From Lethocerus indicus (taxonomy: Eukaryota; Arthropoda; Insecta; Hemiptera; Belostomatidae): 64,000 nucleotides of DNA. The stretch is taken from contig JACDQD010000011.1 in NCBI GenBank assembly GCA_019843655.1, forward strand, positions 14,178,604 through 14,242,603, written 5' to 3'. Below, piece by piece: positions 63,536 to 64,000 of this stretch. The position numbers were made by a program, and so were the translations under genes. Below the pieces are notes generated by a model. It ran no database searches. It had not been told where the DNA came from and saw nothing but the letters and a program-made list of their open reading frames with translations. Numbering within the stretch: the first letter of the stretch is position 1; every line of letters starts with the position of its first letter.

Positions 63536-63743
63536 ATTAATAGGATAGTTTAACATACCCGTTTTGTGGTCTGCGAGGGGTTGGAATACCGTAGGTTTGT
63601 GGTGTTTCCGTCTCCTCTCGCTGGTTTGGTCTTTTCCGGTTTCGTCTGCTCGCCGTCTTCAGTAGCGGTGTTAGTCACTGTTGGCACTTTGAATGTTTTC
63701 GGGCATCCTCACTACACTGTCACTTTCACTTATTAATAGGATA
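63536..63743. mobile_element. FB12 foldback element, copy 11, one-armed, with 12-bp target duplication
   Basis: The element proper is 63548-63731, flanked by attaataggata at 63536-63547 and 63732-63743. The left side is a full end B and arm (gtttaacatacccg, ctgcgaggggttggaatacc, ctgtctcc-type block, gtctgctcgccgtcttcag, tagcggtgttagtcactg). The right side stops in the hub at cactgtcactttcactt, so the whole second arm is missing although the duplication is perfect. Confidence 0.93.
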
Positions 63744-64000
63744 AATTAAAGAACAATGATTTAACGCCCCAATATCGTGTTGCCGTTTGCGTCCCCGGGC
63801 TTTTCATTTTCAGCGCCGTTTATTTTATGCGTGCGCGTGCCCAACGCCCGGTCATAAAATTAGGAACTCGTCCTCAAGAGGGCTCTAGAACCGACGGGGG
63901 CTGACGATGTTCATAACGAAGTTTGGTTGGATTTAAAATGCATAACTATGTTAATAACTTCAAGGTACTGAAGTACAAGGTATTGATGCTTTTCTATGCG
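63744..64000. other. Noncoding tail of the window
   Basis: No open frame, repeat or signal of note. The window ends here without crossing any recognised gene. Confidence 0.5.

Overview
This window looks like a gene-poor stretch of an insect nuclear genome, most likely a hymenopteran. The evidence is indirect. No reading frame shows a recognisable protein domain, the longest open frames are about 155 codons, and there are no operons, tRNA clusters or bacterial signals. CpG dinucleotides are abundant, short tandem repeats are common, and a miniature mariner with ends like those of the mellifera subfamily (well known from bees and ants) sits at 36268-36455. No species can be named. The window could equally be an intergenic desert or part of a very large intron.

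The dominant structure is one family of short foldback mobile elements (called FB12 here). There are eleven clear copies at about 9926, 12536, 13672, 14511, 27010, 30108, 37308, 38947, 45692, 47219 and 63548, plus two decayed relics near 2434 and 44773. A full copy has two long inverted arms around a short hub. One end (end B) carries about 40 extra bases that the other end (end A) lacks. Five copies are flanked by perfect 12-base direct repeats, a sixth by an 11-12-base repeat and a seventh by a degraded one. This constant 12-base target duplication does not match the DNA transposon superfamilies I know. One copy (63548) keeps the 12-base duplication although it has only one arm. This family is the best candidate for something undescribed.

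Other repeats by region: 10751-11134 holds short tandem units followed by the same units inverted. 14412-14433 and 47582-47618 hold perfect palindromes. 19550-21845 holds three diverged copies of a roughly 80-280 base repeat. 28741-28916 holds GA and AT tracts. 36268-36625 holds the mariner miniature next to a tRNA-derived SINE-like head, with a second such head at 43460. 41929-43349 holds an inverted pair of about 80 bases plus a direct 83-base pair at 94% identity. 53840-54895 holds a CpG-rich block with an E-box and a CRE palindrome, followed by a tandem duplication in which each unit carries a (TA)n(GA)n compound microsatellite. 58140-58172 holds a C8/G8 hairpin.

Coding content is weak. 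Three possible exons (24530-24685, 25708-25897, 29831-29899) have good-looking splice signals or codon patterns, and one ATG frame (48765-49136) is worth recording, but none matches a protein family I recognise. They should be treated as hypotheses. The rest is anonymous noncoding DNA, described block by block.
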